From Metridium senile (lineage: Eukaryota; Cnidaria; Anthozoa; Actiniaria; Metridiidae), in assembly GCA_949775045.1 (NCBI GenBank), contig OX459096.1, forward strand, positions 31,853,223 to 31,917,222: a DNA stretch of 64,000 nt, written 5' to 3'. Positions 1-22,867 of this stretch are shown piece by piece. The translations under genes were made by a program, and so were the position numbers. The notes beneath the pieces were generated by a model, which ran no database searches, was not told the origin of the DNA, and saw nothing but the letters and a program-made list of their open reading frames with translations. Position 1 is the stretch's first letter. Every line of letters starts with the position of its first letter.

Positions 1-199
1 TGCTAGCGACATTTAGTGAATAGGAACATCCTTTTTCCCCAAAAAGAAGTTTTATACAAATTCATTTCTTGACATGTTTTTAAAATTACCTAATTACAAA
101 TCAACGTTTGGAGATGCTATACATCATTTTGACGTCATGTACCCTAATGCTGATTGTAATCCCCTTTGTATTTTTAGCAAAAAAAAAAATTAAACCCCG

Positions 200-506
200 G
201 GGTCAAAAATAGGAAAAATATCGGACGAACTAAAATAAAAATATCGTGCAAGGTCAAAAACAGTAAAAATATCAAACGAACTAAAATAAGAATATCGTTT
301 AAGGTCAAAAATAGGAAAAATATCGAACGAACTAACATAAAAATATCGTGCAAGGTCCAAAATAGGAAAAAATATCGAACGAACTAAAATAAAAATATGG
401 TGCAAGGTCAAAAATAGTAAAAATATCGAACGAACTAAAATAAAAATATCGTACAAGGATAAAAATAGTAAAAATATTGAACGAACTAAAATAAAAATAT
501 CGTTCC
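200..506. repeat. 51-bp minisatellite, about six copies
   Basis: A unit of about 51 bp recurs roughly six times with a few substitutions and one-base indels. Each unit contains the words CGAACGAACTAAAATA and AAGGTCAAAAATAG. Because 51 is divisible by three, it leaves an open frame on the minus strand that I do not regard as a gene. The rest of 1-876 shows no other supported feature; it is probably the intron or flank upstream of the first visible receptor exon. Confidence 0.85.
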
Positions 507-876
507 ACGTTTGAGGGAGGAAAACAATATCAAGAAAGCTTATAATCAGCCCACCCTCCCCTCCCCGGCAAATATCGAATGGTAGGCAATTGTGTAAAAA
601 GAATTGAATTAGCTTCGAAAGACATAAACAAGTAGCCTCCATATAAGATAAAAGAGCATATGTACCTCGTCATAAAGTAATCAAAACATGGCAAAAATAT
701 CTTCAATTGTCGTTTATCCCGCATGGACGTCACGTTTGAAAAAAAAAATGTCGGTCAGTGACAAAGCTTTCTGTGAAGTTTATCTACCAGGAGTCTTATG
801 CTCACGTTTATTTACTAGATTCAAAAACATTGCAAACGCATACAACAATATTTATTCTTTAATTGCTTTTCCACAG

Positions 877-3800
877 CCAAACCGATCATAACAAGTCCAG
901 AACGATCAATAATCTACCTTCAACATGGCGAAACCTTTGTGAGTACATGTGCCGCCAGGGGATGGCCCAAACCCACGGTATTCTGGCGTAAAACTGGAAG
1001 TGACCGAGAACTCAAAAATGTTTTTGCGACTAAGTCATATGGTGTTGTTCTTCTTATTGAGTTTGCCCGTGATGAAGATAATGGGACATACTGGTGTTAC
1101 GCAAATAATACTATTGGAACAGCGCTGAAGGCGGTTTTACTTCATGTTGACAAACGTAAGAAACGATTGCAGAGTTTGGTGATAAAAATAGCTAATGTAA
1201 AGGCGGTGACTGTGAGTCTGAGGCTACCGAATTAGTAGGGTATTTAGTGTCTGGCTAGATACATTGAGACGTTAAAAAAGTGATATAGACGTACATACAA
1301 GAAAACCTTATTTGATTTAGTATGTTGAGTTGTCTGAGACCGAGTAAATTGAATCAAGGATAGGTGAAATGACATGGATCGAAAACATCAGTTATCATTC
1401 ACAATTGTTGCTAGTGCCACACAACCATGTACATTTTTCACATTAAAACATTTCAGCATAAAAAATAGTCATATAGTCAATGCTAGTAGTTTTTGCAGCG
1501 CTACACCTTCCATGATGCAAAATTTTGAAATAACAACCAATTTTATGTAGAGAAAAGAGAGAAAAATTCCATCGTTTATGTATATGGTTTCATTTCTCCT
1601 GTAGCTAAGCGAGGGAAAGTTGTCAACATGACCACTTCATATGATCACGTGATTGCCTACGTAAGCCAAAGGGTGACATTAAGATGTAAAGGAGTGAATG
1701 TTTTGGAAAAGTATACGACGATTATCTGGGAACGTAATGGTAGTCGACTTGAAGTAAGTAATGATTCTTACCGGTTCCCAAACCGCAAAGAAGTGGTGTT
1801 TTGGTACACCCTCCGTAGCGTGACAGTGGAGGATGCTGGGAACTACACATGCGTATTAGTGACAGACCGAGGAAAGATCGAGCGTTCAATAAAATTATGT
1901 GTCAAGAAAAATGGTAAGTAATGAAACACCAGTAAATGAAACAGGATATTCTTTACTAAGCGATGCTGTTGGAAGCCAACGATGTTATGATTTTTCGCAA
2001 ATATATGATCAACCAAATTATCACATGTATTTCATTGTTCGAAAAGAACGTTTGCTGTGCTCAGGCAATAGTTTTACCAATGTGATTTTTATCAACTGAT
2101 CGACTGTAACATGATAATAAGATAGTGACTTGTTGATATATGGTACACTGACGTTCTGAATTTCCGCCTCCCGTTCCTCCGCATCCCGGTTAGCTGAATT
2201 GTTAGAGCATCGGATCTGCATGCGGGAGTCCATAACTAAGGGTCTTGAGGAGAATGTACTGAATTTCTTATTTCTATCTGCAAATTGATAGACTTCGTGT
2301 CTTCTCGGATAAGGACGTTAAATGGTATGTCCAGTCTCTCCACACTACACACACTAACCTGCAATGGCCGCCATGCAGCTTACAAATGATTAATTGTAAA
2401 GTGCATTGCGACGTATGTGAAATATACAAGCATCACATTACCACCACGTTACATTACATGAATATATTTCAATTGTTCTGCTCTTTTTGATTACTGTTTC
2501 CTGTGCTACTCCTGTCTTGATATTTTGTTCTCATCAGGTCCACCTCTAGTCTCAACAAAAACTCCATCCATCTACATCAATCTTGGTTGGCCTGTAACTT
2601 TGACCTGCACATTCCGTTATGTGGACACAGCCAGAGCTCAGCTACATTGGTTTAAAAGCAATAACAAGGCGGTGACATATGAACTACGTCACAAGGTGCA
2701 AGCAATAACGAACAATGATGGAACTGTGGAATACTCCTTGATAATTGACAATATCACCAGACATGATTTTGGTTGCTATGGATGCCATGTAAACACGTCA
2801 TATGGATGGAACAGCACAACAGTTTGCCTTCATCCACCTGACTCCTCTACAGGTGACAGGTCTACTTATACTTGAGTTAGTCTCCTTCACATTTCCCTGC
2901 GCCATCTTGAAAGGTAGCCTGGCCTTTGCATTGAAGCGAGACGAACGTTGAGCTTGCAGTGATATAGACCTTTCAACAGCTTTCGGGATAATTATTCAAG
3001 TGTCTCTATCATTGCAAACATAACATCTCGCTTCGATGCGAATGACCGGCTACCTTTCAATAGACTTGATGTATATCTCATAAGTCAAACACTTTTTGTG
3101 GAAACTTTAAAAGCATGCATTTATTATATAATATAGCGCGCATACAATTTCCCGAATTGATTGTTTGAATCTAATATACATTTCACTATTTACAGATTTA
3201 TTTTCAAAAATGATGTCGTACTCTCCCTCTTTGACAACTCCTTCCTGGCATACGACTATATCAGTATTCCTGGTCTGTATTGTAGTAAGCATGGCGGGAT
3301 TTGTTGTTGGACTTCTTGTAAGGAGAAGCAAGACAAAGAATACAGGATATTGGGGTAAGACATTACAAAAGCTCTCTCTTTTACTCGATATTTTTTGAAA
3401 CAATACAATTTTGCAAACAAAACGAAACAAATTACAAAAATGTGGGCGATTCTAGCTGAAACTGCCTTGTGCCGATATGCAATAACAAATGCAATAACAA
3501 ATTCCTTGTAGGATATATAAATACTTGAAGACTGTCTAAAAGAGCAATTTGAACTATATAGCCATACCTTTGTTCCATCTAGACATAGGTAGGTAGGTAG
3601 GTATAGGTAGGTAGGTAGGTAGGTAGGTAGGTAGGTAGGTAGGTAGGTAGGTAGGTAGGTAGGTAGGTAGGTAGGTAGGTAGGTGCCCACTATACTATTA
3701 AAACTGCATTTTCTGCATTAATTTGTTTTCAGTATCAAGGAATCAAGAAAACTGTGAAGAATACCAATATGATGTATTCATAACATTTAGCAGTAAAGAC

Positions 3801-4184
3801 TTGCACTGGGTTCAGTCAGAGCTCATCCCACTGATTGAGAAGCACAACCTTAATTACTGTATACATCATCGAGACTTTGAACCGGGAAAGACCATAGTGG
3901 ACAACATGGCTGACAGCGTGTACAAGAGCAGACATATTCTTGCTGTGTTATCAAAAAACTACATGTCAAGTACGTTTTGTCGGGGAGAACTCGACATGGC
4001 GATTGGAAGGAACACTCAAATGAAAGATTCTTCGCTGATTGCCATCAGAGTTGATGAGATAGAAAAGAAAAGACTCCCTAAGGCTCTTCGTAGTCAGATG
4101 TTTCTAGACTTGTTCGAACATGCAGAAAAGGATGTTTGGGAATCGCAGCTGACTAAAGAATTAGTGAAAGATGTTAGAGAATGA
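877..4184 (+). CDS. IL-1R-like receptor: three Ig domains, one TM segment, TIR domain (5' end missing)
   Basis: Five exons fit together, all joined in phase 1: 877-1155, 1605-1913, 2538-2852, 3196-3354 and 3733-4184. The first three each encode an Ig-like domain with the usual Cys, Trp and D-x-G/D-Y-x-C features (GTYWCYA, GNYTCVL, GCYGCHV). Exon four encodes a membrane span (ISVFLVCIVVSMAGFVVGLL) followed by basic RRSKTK. The last exon is a complete TIR domain: box 1 YDVFITFSSKD, box 2 with the BB-loop RDFEPGK, and a box-3-like FLDLFE, ending about 20 residues before TGA. By family knowledge this is a type I membrane receptor that would signal through TIR adaptors. Signal peptide and any earlier Ig exons lie upstream and were not found. 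One Ig domain per phase-1 exon is the classic shuffled-exon pattern. Ligand unknown. Confidence 0.87.
2165..2400 (+). mobile_element. tRNA-derived SINE
   Basis: A tRNA-like head with an A-box-like GTTAGCTGAATTGTTAGAGC is followed by a body containing GTCTTCTCGGATAAGGACG. The same body word recurs at about 31945 and 52910. It lies in an intron of the IL-1R-like gene. A SINE copy rather than a functional tRNA: the B box is degenerate and no cloverleaf closes. Confidence 0.6.
3587..3683. repeat. (TAGG)n microsatellite
   Basis: About 24 units of TAGG, with one interruption near 3600, lie in the intron just upstream of the TIR exon, about 50 bp before its acceptor. Confidence 0.95.
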
Positions 4185-4611
4185 CTTTGAACAAAATAGA
4201 ACGTTTTTATAACAACATATATTGGTAAATATTTGTAAAACATTTCCATTTAATCAAATGAAATATTAAACAATGATATTTTGATACATCTGCAATTGAT
4301 CGTAAATATAATTTTTTAGGGGTTTTATATTTTCGACTAAACGTATGCTATTCTGAAAACAAAAGGTTTTTCTGTAGTTGCGAATTATTATACATGCATC
4401 CTTTAATTTTACCATTTTTTTATTTCTTCCGGTCCATTAAAGTGATTTTTCTGATCGATATTACATATATTTAAATTCTTTAACTGCCGTAAATGCACAC
4501 ACAAGCTAACATTTACAACATGCATTTACATGTTTATCTCTTACAAATTATTAGCTTGAATCAATAGTAATGATATTTCGATGTTGTTCGTTGGCTTGCA
4601 GCCATTTAATA

Positions 4612-4841
4612 CACAGGTAGCTCAAGCTATGCATTTGTACGTTTTTTAGCAATGCAATAAATATAAACATGTCTACCTGTGTGTTGTGTTTTTCTTTGCA
4701 TTCTTGTGAAGTTCCAGGCCATTTCCTTCAATATTGAGTGATTTATGGCTGTTGTTCCCCAGCGTGTTTATTTTTATTGCATTTTAAATATTTCGTCATA
4801 TTGCTAAAAAACGTACAAATGCATAGCTTGGGCTACCTGTG
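4612..4841. mobile_element. MITE with CACAGGTAG termini
   Basis: Two arms of about 42 bp are near-perfect inverted repeats, beginning CACAGGTAGC and ending GCTACCTGTG, around an unrelated centre. The termini resemble the element at 38412-38637 (CACAGGCAG), so the two are probably related. The flanks TTTAATA and TTTATGA match at only five of seven positions, so no clear target duplication is visible. The element lies downstream of the IL-1R-like gene. Confidence 0.75.
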
Positions 4842-4984
4842 TTTATGATTCACATATCATCCCACGGCGCTCACATCCAATTTAAGGAAAGTAGACATCG
4901 TTGTAGAGTGTACATTGGTTTTGTGTACCCTAAATTGTTGTGATGATGTCGTATAGGCCTGTGCATTATGGGGCTCGTTAACTC

Positions 4985-5318
4985 CTACTTCAACTTTTCT
5001 CAACATTAGAACCTTCAAAAAATGAAAGAAATTAAATTAAAAATTTAATAATTTATTATGATTTGTATGGAAAACCTGCTCTGGATTGCAAGCTTTGCCA
5101 TCCAGTGGACATTTTACATACAAATCCTTATAAAATATTGAATTTTGTATTTAATGTTATTTCTCCTATGCTCAACATTATGAGCTAAAACGTTGGCTTC
5201 TTACTATTGGCTTCTTAATATGGAGGTGCTCTTTTTATTTCTGATGTTCATTTGGACATAGCTGTTCGATTTAAAAGAGGTATGTTCACGTGACCTGTTG
5301 TTGCAAAAGGACTATCAA
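4985..5318. mobile_element. Degenerate copy of the 18383-18794 inverted-repeat element
   Basis: Shares with 18383-18794 the words CAACATTATGAGCT, TTCTGATGTTCATTT and CACGTGACCTGTTGTTGCAA in the same order. The left arm is eroded. The remaining spacer 5319-5752 shows nothing else that I can support, apart from a possible C-terminal exon of the GABA-B-like gene that could not be confirmed. Confidence 0.6.
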
Positions 5319-5752
5319 ACCTCAATGGTACGAACTCGGTACGATGTTCTTGGCAGCGTGAGCTGAACTTTTTTTCATTTTTTCATTTATATATATAACT
5401 AACAACAAAGAAAACACACACAAACTAAAGAGTGCCACAATAAATGTGACACACGAGAAGACACACACACACACAACATTTACAAATGTGCTGAGCTTAT
5501 ATTTAATAACAAAGTCAAGTATACCCTTTCCGAAAACGTTTGTCAAATATGAAAAGCCTATATATACAAGCTAGTGGCACAAATAAGGATCATGGGTTAT
5601 TTCAAAAACTAATTACAAATGAGGGACATCGGCCTTTCTTGTTGTTCTATGTTAAAGTCAAAATTTTCTTTTCACAATAATTGAAAATAGTGACGATGGA
5701 ATAAATAAATAAATATTCCTATGCCTTAATAGCGTACATACAATTACCGTAC

Positions 5753-16405
<10,653 letters not shown>

Positions 16406-16769
16406 CTTTTTTCTTTCCGATTGACATATCAAACAAGCGACTTATATGTAGCAAATGACCGGCAGCATTAGCTGGATAACAAAATTAGCCGTTTGTCATT
16501 GTAAGTGACTCTTAGCTTTACATCACCATAGGACTTTTGAATGTACCGGCTGTGTAGCTTTCAATCCAGTTCTCGATTTTAAGGTTTCTGTGTGAATTAA
16601 TTTTAAAGGCAATCAGTCATTGTCCAGCTGTTTTTTACTGATGAGTCTTCGGTAAACAAAATTGAAATTCAGTCATCCGGCGAAAGTGTGAATAAAAAAA
16701 CTGCATTTAATTATACACTAACAAATGAGAAAAGTATAAAAATAATTACCGAGCAAACATATAATTTTA

Positions 16770-17404
16770 CAGTGAGGACACTCGAACCATGAACACTTTG
16801 AGTTTTAAAAGGATACTTAATCAATTGTCTCACGATTGAGGTCATTGGTAGAAATACCGCGACGTTTCGACTGCAATCTGCTAGTCTTCATCAGGCGGTG
16901 GTGTAGACTGGATGATGGTTGTCTTATATACTGTTTGTCGGATTATCGGCGCTGTGATTGAGTTTTGCTGTCCCTTTTTTAACCATCATCCCTTGAGCAA
17001 ATAGATTAGTATATAGATTAATATATGTATTAGAGTACAAACACTAAAAGTGTGCAACATAAATACCACTAAATACTGCTAAATTATGCAAGTTCTTTTG
17101 TTCTATATTGTTTAATCAACACTATTTAGTGGTAAATAGTACAAAGTATTGCACACTTTTAGAGTACAAACACTAAAAGTGTGCAATACTTTGTACTATT
17201 TACCACTAAATAGTGTTGATCAAACAATAGAGAACAAAAGAATTTTCATAATTTAGCAGTATTTAGTGGTATTTATGTTGCACACTTTTAGTGTTTGTAC
17301 TCTAGTGTTTGTACTCTATTCATTTTTAGAGGTTTTGAAGCAGTAACAGGTTCAGCAAATAATAACATAAAAGATAAGTGTTCACTGTTCGAGTATCCTC
17401 ACTG
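16770..17404. mobile_element. TA-flanked MITE carrying a nested palindromic element
   Basis: Ends CAGTGAGGACACTCGAACCA and its near-complement, with TA at 16768-16769 and 17405-17406. A shorter member of the family is at 21327-21549. Inside, 17031-17303 is a large palindrome with arms of about 135 bp (AGAGTACAAACACTAAAAGT outermost), absent from the shorter member. So one element was inserted into another. Confidence 0.82.
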
Positions 17405-17431
17405 TAAGGAATCTGAAAGTTAATTACTTAA

Positions 17432-17710
17432 GCCTGGTTTTCACTAGCGACGCAAGCGCAAGCGCAGACGCAAGCGCAGGCACAAGAGGCCTTATTTCGT
17501 AGTAAAAACCGCCCACGCAAGCACAAGCACAAGCGCAAGCACAAGCGCAAGGTATCAAAAAATTTCCTTTTTTCTTGCGTTTGCGCTTGTGCTTGCTCGT
17601 GGCACTAGTGAATAGTTTGTTTGCGCTTGCGCTTATTCACGTCTCGTTTCCACATGCTTGTGCTTGCGCTTGCGTTTGCCCTTGGGTTGCGTCGCTAGTG
17701 AAAACCAGGC
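17432..17710. mobile_element. Foldback MITE flanked by TTAA (piggyBac-like)
   Basis: Arms begin GCCTGGTTTTCACTAGCGAC and end with the reverse complement, with TTAA immediately outside both ends (17428-17431 and 17711-17714). The interior is a degenerate array of GCGCAAGC/GCTTGCGC words, so almost the whole element can fold back. TTAA targets are the piggyBac hallmark; assignment by target site only. Confidence 0.8.
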
Positions 17711-18106
17711 TTAAAAAATAATTACAACAACGACAGGATGAAAACACGCACTGACAAGTACAATTCATTTTTTTTTATTATTTTTCGCATACATGCAATT
17801 GATTTAGTTTAATATCTACGTCGAGGTGTTCGCCTATAATGACAAAAAGTGGTCCTGAATTTTGGTCCTATTTTTTTAATAGTTGGAAAGAAATTAATTA
17901 AAAGACAAAAGTTGAACTCTTTCTTTTGTTATTCCTTTCTTACTTACTAATGTTCTTTTTTCATGTGACAACATTCAATTACGTGTATACCAAAAAGTAA
18001 TAACAAATGGATTTTAACCATGACAACATCTTTTTTTTAAGTCGGACAAAAACTCCTACAAAAACCTATTTTTTGTACGTTTGAAAAATATACTTTTTTA
18101 AAAAAA

Positions 18107-18321
18107 ATTGACATAACGTAGATTTTTTTAGGTTCAATTAAGTATAAAGAAAGTATAGAGTCCCGTGTAAAATTCGAGGGTTTTGCCCTGTTGAAGCTCA
18201 AAACGTGTATCGGGGTCCTTAATAAAATATTGTATTTTTTTCAGCGGTTTTTGTGCGCGCGCACATCGTGGGCTCGAATCGAACGTTCAAAGGCGTTCAA
18301 AAGTAGCCAGTCACCTTAACA
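18107..18321 (+). repeat. Interspersed repeat, copy 2
   Basis: Second copy of the repeat at 6697-6911, same orientation. The spacer 17715-18106 shows nothing I can assign. Confidence 0.75.
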
Positions 18322-18382
18322 TCCATATTTGTTATTAAGATTCAAAGAAAGTTACATATATGTGTAAATATGTCAATAAAAA

Positions 18383-18794
18383 TGCAATAGGCCTTTTGCA
18401 ACAACAGGTCACGTGACCCTACCCCTTCTAAATGAACAGCTGTGTCAAAGTGAACATCAGAAATGAAGAAGCCAAAGTGTTTGCTCATAATGTTGAGCAT
18501 AGGAGAAATAGCATTAATTAAAATTCAATATTTTATAAGGATTTGTGTGGAAAATGTGCACTGGATGGCAAAGCTTGCAATCCAGAGCAGGTTTTCCATA
18601 CACATCATAATAAATTTATTTATTGAATTTTTAATTTAATGCCATTTCCCTCCTGTTACATTTTATGAGCTCATATTTCGGCTTCTTACTAATGTTAAGG
18701 TGCTCTTTTCCATTTCTGATGTTCATTTTGACACAGCGGTTCGATTTAAAAGGGGTAGGGTCACGTGACCTGTTGTTGCAAAAGGCCTATTGCA
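18383..18794. mobile_element. MITE with long inverted ends
   Basis: Outer arms of about 42 bp are almost perfect inverted repeats (GCAATAGGCCTTTTGCAACA at the left end), and inner arms also pair (GAAAATGTGCACTGGATGGC against the right half). A degenerate relative is at 4985-5318. Confidence 0.85.
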
Positions 18795-19377
18795 AGTTAT
18801 ATTGTGTTAATGGTTCGGCGGAAACGAAGAGCGAACGTCAACAAAAAATTGATATGGCCCTAAAAACGTCAAAAATTCGTTTTTCCATGTGAAGTGTCAA
18901 AAAAGCTGGAAAACTAAGTAAGGATTACGCATAGTTTATTTTAGCTAGCATTTTAAAGATATTTGCAAAGCAGATGACCAATCAGATCAGATACAAGGAA
19001 GGACCATCAGGTAATTTGAATAAAAAATATTTCAAAATGATTAAAAGTAATTAGTAAAATGATCCATCGTCAATATTTGAAGGCAATATATAATACCCCG
19101 CAAACTTATCAATCTTGACATTCAAGCAATAAATTTAAGAATATATCGTCAGACTGTGGGTTCACTTGATGTTCGTCAAGATCGTAGTGTTTACAAGTGT
19201 TGGTATTGTGATGCTAATTTGCCAACCATTTTAACAATAGATTCTATGATTTTCTTTGTTCTAATAACAATGGATGGTTGGCAAAACCACAACAAAATAC
19301 GTCACTGTATGTCCAGCTATATTTCCTGTAATACACATAAATAAACAATAATACACATATAAGTCAAAGAGTATGTA

Positions 19378-19821
19378 AAGTAAAAACCCGCATATAAGAA
19401 CCACTTGTTTTCGAGGTTAGGCTAAAGTGGTTCTTATATAATTGGTATTATTGGTGATAAATTAGCCTAAGGTGGTTCTTAACTGGTTGTTTTTTACAAA
19501 GCAAAAACAATTTACCTTATATAGATTTTTTTTTGGTATATAAATTGTTATGTAGAAGCATCTGAATGATGAATGTATTCTCATTGAGAACTAACTGATA
19601 ATACATTTGTAAAACATTTTTCTTGCATTGATTTTTTTAATTTAGTCATATTCAGACTCTACTTATATTTTTTCAAATGACCAAATAAATCTTGAAACCT
19701 TTCATATGAGAACCAGTCTAATTTTTTAGGCTAAAGTGCTTCTTTTTTAACAGGTGCTTAAAAAGCAAATTTTAGCCTAGTGGTTCTTAATCCACTGTTT
19801 CTTATATGCGGGTTTTTACTG
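19378..19821. mobile_element. Tc1/mariner-type MITE, second family member
   Basis: Same ACCCGCATATAAGAAC-type ends as 13501-13977, with TA on both sides (19376-19377, 19822-19823). The interior is diverged. Spacers 18795-19377 and 19822-20261 show no gene that I can support. Confidence 0.75.
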
Positions 19822-20261
19822 TATGACAAAAGAAGTAATTATTTTTTTTTTTTGTCAGGTTTTCTCATTTTGAAGATTGCTGACAGTAAAAGTGATCCTG
19901 GAGAGAATTTGCAGAGAATATTCAGCCAGTTGAGAGGAAATTGGTTCCATCAAAAGATTTTCTTTCTTTTGCCTAATTATTGATTTTAGAGTACAAAGCA
20001 AGTTCTTTTCCAATTTAATTTGAACTAATCAATACAGCGTGGCCCTACTCAGTCCTTGTCGATTTGTTCAGAGCTGTTGTACCTTACAAGCTGTGCAAAT
20101 CTTATCAAAATCATGACCATAACAATACATGTTTCCTTGTGATTTATATTAACAATGTAAAGCTTAAAGCAGGTGACACAGTAAAAACCTTTAAAAACCT
20201 TCAAGTGCTTCATCCGGCTGCTCTCCAGTCTAGCTGTTGTTCCAAAAAAGGATGCGCAAAG

Positions 20262-21200
20262 ATGTCTGCTATCTTTCACAACATTTCAAGCAATACAACC
20301 GAAAAGAGTCAAGAAAATGTATGTAATGTCTGCTTTGGTATATTAATTTTTCTCCTCTGCGTTGAAGTTATCATCTTTGTTGTACAGTTTGTTGGAAATG
20401 GGCTGGTTATCTGGACTGTTTTTGTGACGCCATCTCTTCGAAGTAGTTGTATGATTTTCATTTGTAACTTGGCCATTGCTGACTTTCTCAATGGTTTTCT
20501 CGTGATACCTATTGCAGTATTGATCGAGCTGTATATATTAATCGAGAAAGAGATTCTACACTTCTGGTTGGATCTTTGCTTAGCTTTTGGATATGTTTTT
20601 TATACAGTATCCATGCTTAATCTTACTTTTATGAGTATCGATAGATGTATGGCAATAGTAAAACCCATGAAGTACAAAGTATTGATGACAACGAACAGGG
20701 TCAAAACCATCATTGTTGGTACTTGGTTGGGTGGTATTTTTATTGGTACAGTCGAGGGATTTAAACTTCTTTCAAGAGAAGCTTGCTTTCTCACAACAAT
20801 AATTGTTATTGCTATAGTTTATCTTATAATTGTCATAAGCTATGCAATCTTGATTAGAAAGCTGAAAAGACAAGACAGGGTGCGAGCCCAGATGGTTTCT
20901 GCTGCTCAAGACATCAACAGCGCACAACGAAGACGCGATCAAAAACTTGCCAAGACTATCGGTTTGGTAATTGGTGTTTTCACAGTATCTTGGTGTTTAC
21001 TTGCATATACCATGCTATTTCCTCCCATAAATTTTGCCTATTCATTGTTATTCGAGACATGGGGCCACTTGTTTGGTTTGGGTGTATGCCTTTCTTTTAC
21101 TTCCACCGCTATTAATCCTCTGATATACTTTTTTCAAAGCATTTCAATGAAGAACGCTGCCAAAGATCTTATAGTGGGCATAATATCATGCAACAGATAA
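20262..21200 (+). CDS. Rhodopsin-like (class A) GPCR, single exon, ligand unknown
   Basis: A 312-residue intronless receptor. The start at 20262 (AAGATGTCT) puts a short N-terminus with N-glycosylation sites (NISS, NTT) before TM1; the frame is open further upstream but has no ATG there. Class A landmarks are in place: GNGLVIW in TM1, LAIADF in TM2, DRC at the end of TM3 (SIDRCMAIVKP), SWCLL in TM6 in place of CWxP, and NPLIYF in TM7, followed by a very short tail. The extracellular loop 2 cysteine is present (EACFL), and the TM3 partner is probably the Cys in LDLCLAFGY. By layout it resembles the amine/adenosine/melatonin-like orphan receptors expanded in cnidarians. Ligand and G protein cannot be inferred. 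Confidence 0.9.
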   Translation: MSAIFHNISSNTTEKSQENVCNVCFGILIFLLCVEVIIFVVQFVGNGLVIWTVFVTPSLRSSCMIFICNLAIADFLNGFLVIPIAVLIELYILIEKEILHFWLDLCLAFGYVFYTVSMLNLTFMSIDRCMAIVKPMKYKVLMTTNRVKTIIVGTWLGGIFIGTVEGFKLLSREACFLTTIIVIAIVYLIIVISYAILIRKLKRQDRVRAQMVSAAQDINSAQRRRDQKLAKTIGLVIGVFTVSWCLLAYTMLFPPINFAYSLLFETWGHLFGLGVCLSFTSTAINPLIYFFQSISMKNAAKDLIVGIISCNR

Positions 21201-21326
21201 TCAGAGATCAGACTAAAGATCCTGGAGTTAGGGTGACTGGAACTTATCTTAAAGTCTACATGGAGTAAGTTTTTGTTAAGTCGCTCTTGATATTAAATCA
21301 TTTACTTACTATTTCAAAAAGTCTTA

Positions 21327-21549
21327 AAGTGGGGACACTAGTACTCGAACCGTGAACACTTTGAATATTTTATTTATACTTTTTTTTCGGCTGGCATCCC
21401 TTGAGCGAATAGATTACCCGAATAAGGTTTATTATGAATACTCGGTCTATTTGAGCTCAATACTTCCTTTTTAGAGGTTTTGAAGTAACAGAAAGCTCAG
21501 CAATAATACTGAAAAAAGTCAAATATTCATGGTTCGAGTATCCTCACTT
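21327..21549. mobile_element. TA-flanked MITE, short member of the 16770 family
   Basis: AAGTGGGGACAC and GTATCCTCACTT ends with TA on both sides. It shares CATCCCTTGAGC and TTTTAGAGGTTTTGAAG internally with 16770-17404 but lacks its nested palindrome. It lies 126 bp downstream of the GPCR stop. Confidence 0.8.
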
Positions 21550-21920
21550 TAAATCAAAACCTTGCAATTTGAAGGAGACAGATAAGACTTGGGAGAACCA
21601 ACCTTGAAAACCCTGTAACGTCGATTGGTTGGTACAAGAATATGAAACCACTTTACTTTACCAGGAGAGATTCCCACAGTTTTAGTTATTACTGAAGAAA
21701 GCTGTAAAATATTATGTAAATAAATGAAATGAAATGTATCGATCGTTTCAAAGCCTATTGTGATGCTAAAGCTTAAAAGACTCAAATGTAAAGTGTTTAG
21801 TAATTATTTAATAAGTTGCTTTTAAAACAACTTGTAAAACAAACTTTGCCGGTAATTTGATTTAGTACTTAAAACTTATAATAAAACCACAACTTGTATG
21901 TAACATTAATCACATTTGAG

Positions 21921-22083
21921 GAGCGGATCCAGAAATTTGTCAGGGAGTTTTCCAATTACAAATGAAGGGCTCTTGTGGTGTAAGGGGTGTCCTGTCTCTA
22001 AATAACTCAATAAAATAGGGGTAATTGCGGCGCTAGGGGGGTGGGAGTGGTGCCTCTAGGGACAACCCCAAGACCTGCCCCTG
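21921..22083. mobile_element. hAT-like MITE, second copy of the 7679 family
   Basis: Shares the GGATCCAGAAATTTGTCA left part and the AATAGGGGTAATTGCGGCGC core with 7679-7842, and ends CCTGCCCCTG. The region 22084-22867 holds no gene I can support. Confidence 0.7.
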
Positions 22084-22867
22084 GTGTTAAGCATGCAAAT
22101 TGATGACGCACCAAAACTCAGAACCCCTCGTAATTTTGGAATATATATCTTTTTTTTTTTTTTTTGCAAAACTGCTAGTTTTCACGAGCGCGCTCTTTTG
22201 AGGAATGTTACAGCAGAGACATGTGTAAACCTATCGTATGGTAACATTGAACATAAACATTTACCTCCGTCTGTTTTTTAATTGTCAAAATAACTCACCA
22301 AAACTCGAACTGCGAGCTTGCCAATTTTAACAAGCAGTAAATTGTCCATTTTGGACCACGGACATAAGAATGCTTCATTATAACAATTATAAGTGAGAAA
22401 ACATATCATGGTCTGAAATGGTTAAACTAAAAAGGAAGGTGATGAGGTATTTTATGAATTGGTGAATAAATCAACTGAATAAAAAAGATTACATTTAGCA
22501 GAGTATTTATTTTTGGCATTTTTATCATTCATTTTTGCCTTGGTGATGAAACATTGCGGGAGTGACTCTCAGACTACTTTATTTGTTACAAATCTGATAT
22601 TAAGAAAACCCATTGGGTTGAATTTTATTTAATTTTCATAAAAATTAATCTACTACTGATCTTTTATCGTATGCTGTTTGATGTTTTGGGTTTTTGGGTC
22701 GTGCATGAGTATTTTTATTTTAGACTTGCAGCCATTCGTTAGCCGCGGTATCGAGGAGAATCAAATGTTCCCTTGTTGTATACCATACTTCCTAAACGTT
22801 GGGGTGTACCTTCGATTTATCCTTGCTGTACTGACAAGTGTGCACAACAAGCTGTTGTACTTTGTCT

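Noticed and set aside
5322..5546. Minus-strand frame ending NIVPSSYH as the C-terminal tail of the GABA-B-like receptor
   Set aside because: An acceptor-like site exists, but no phase gives a tail recognisable from the family; left unassigned.
21549..21785. Minus-strand frame (VITKTVGISPGKVKWFHILV) as an exon of a second receptor
   Set aside because: An acceptor and donor can be drawn, but no neighbour exon or family match was found.
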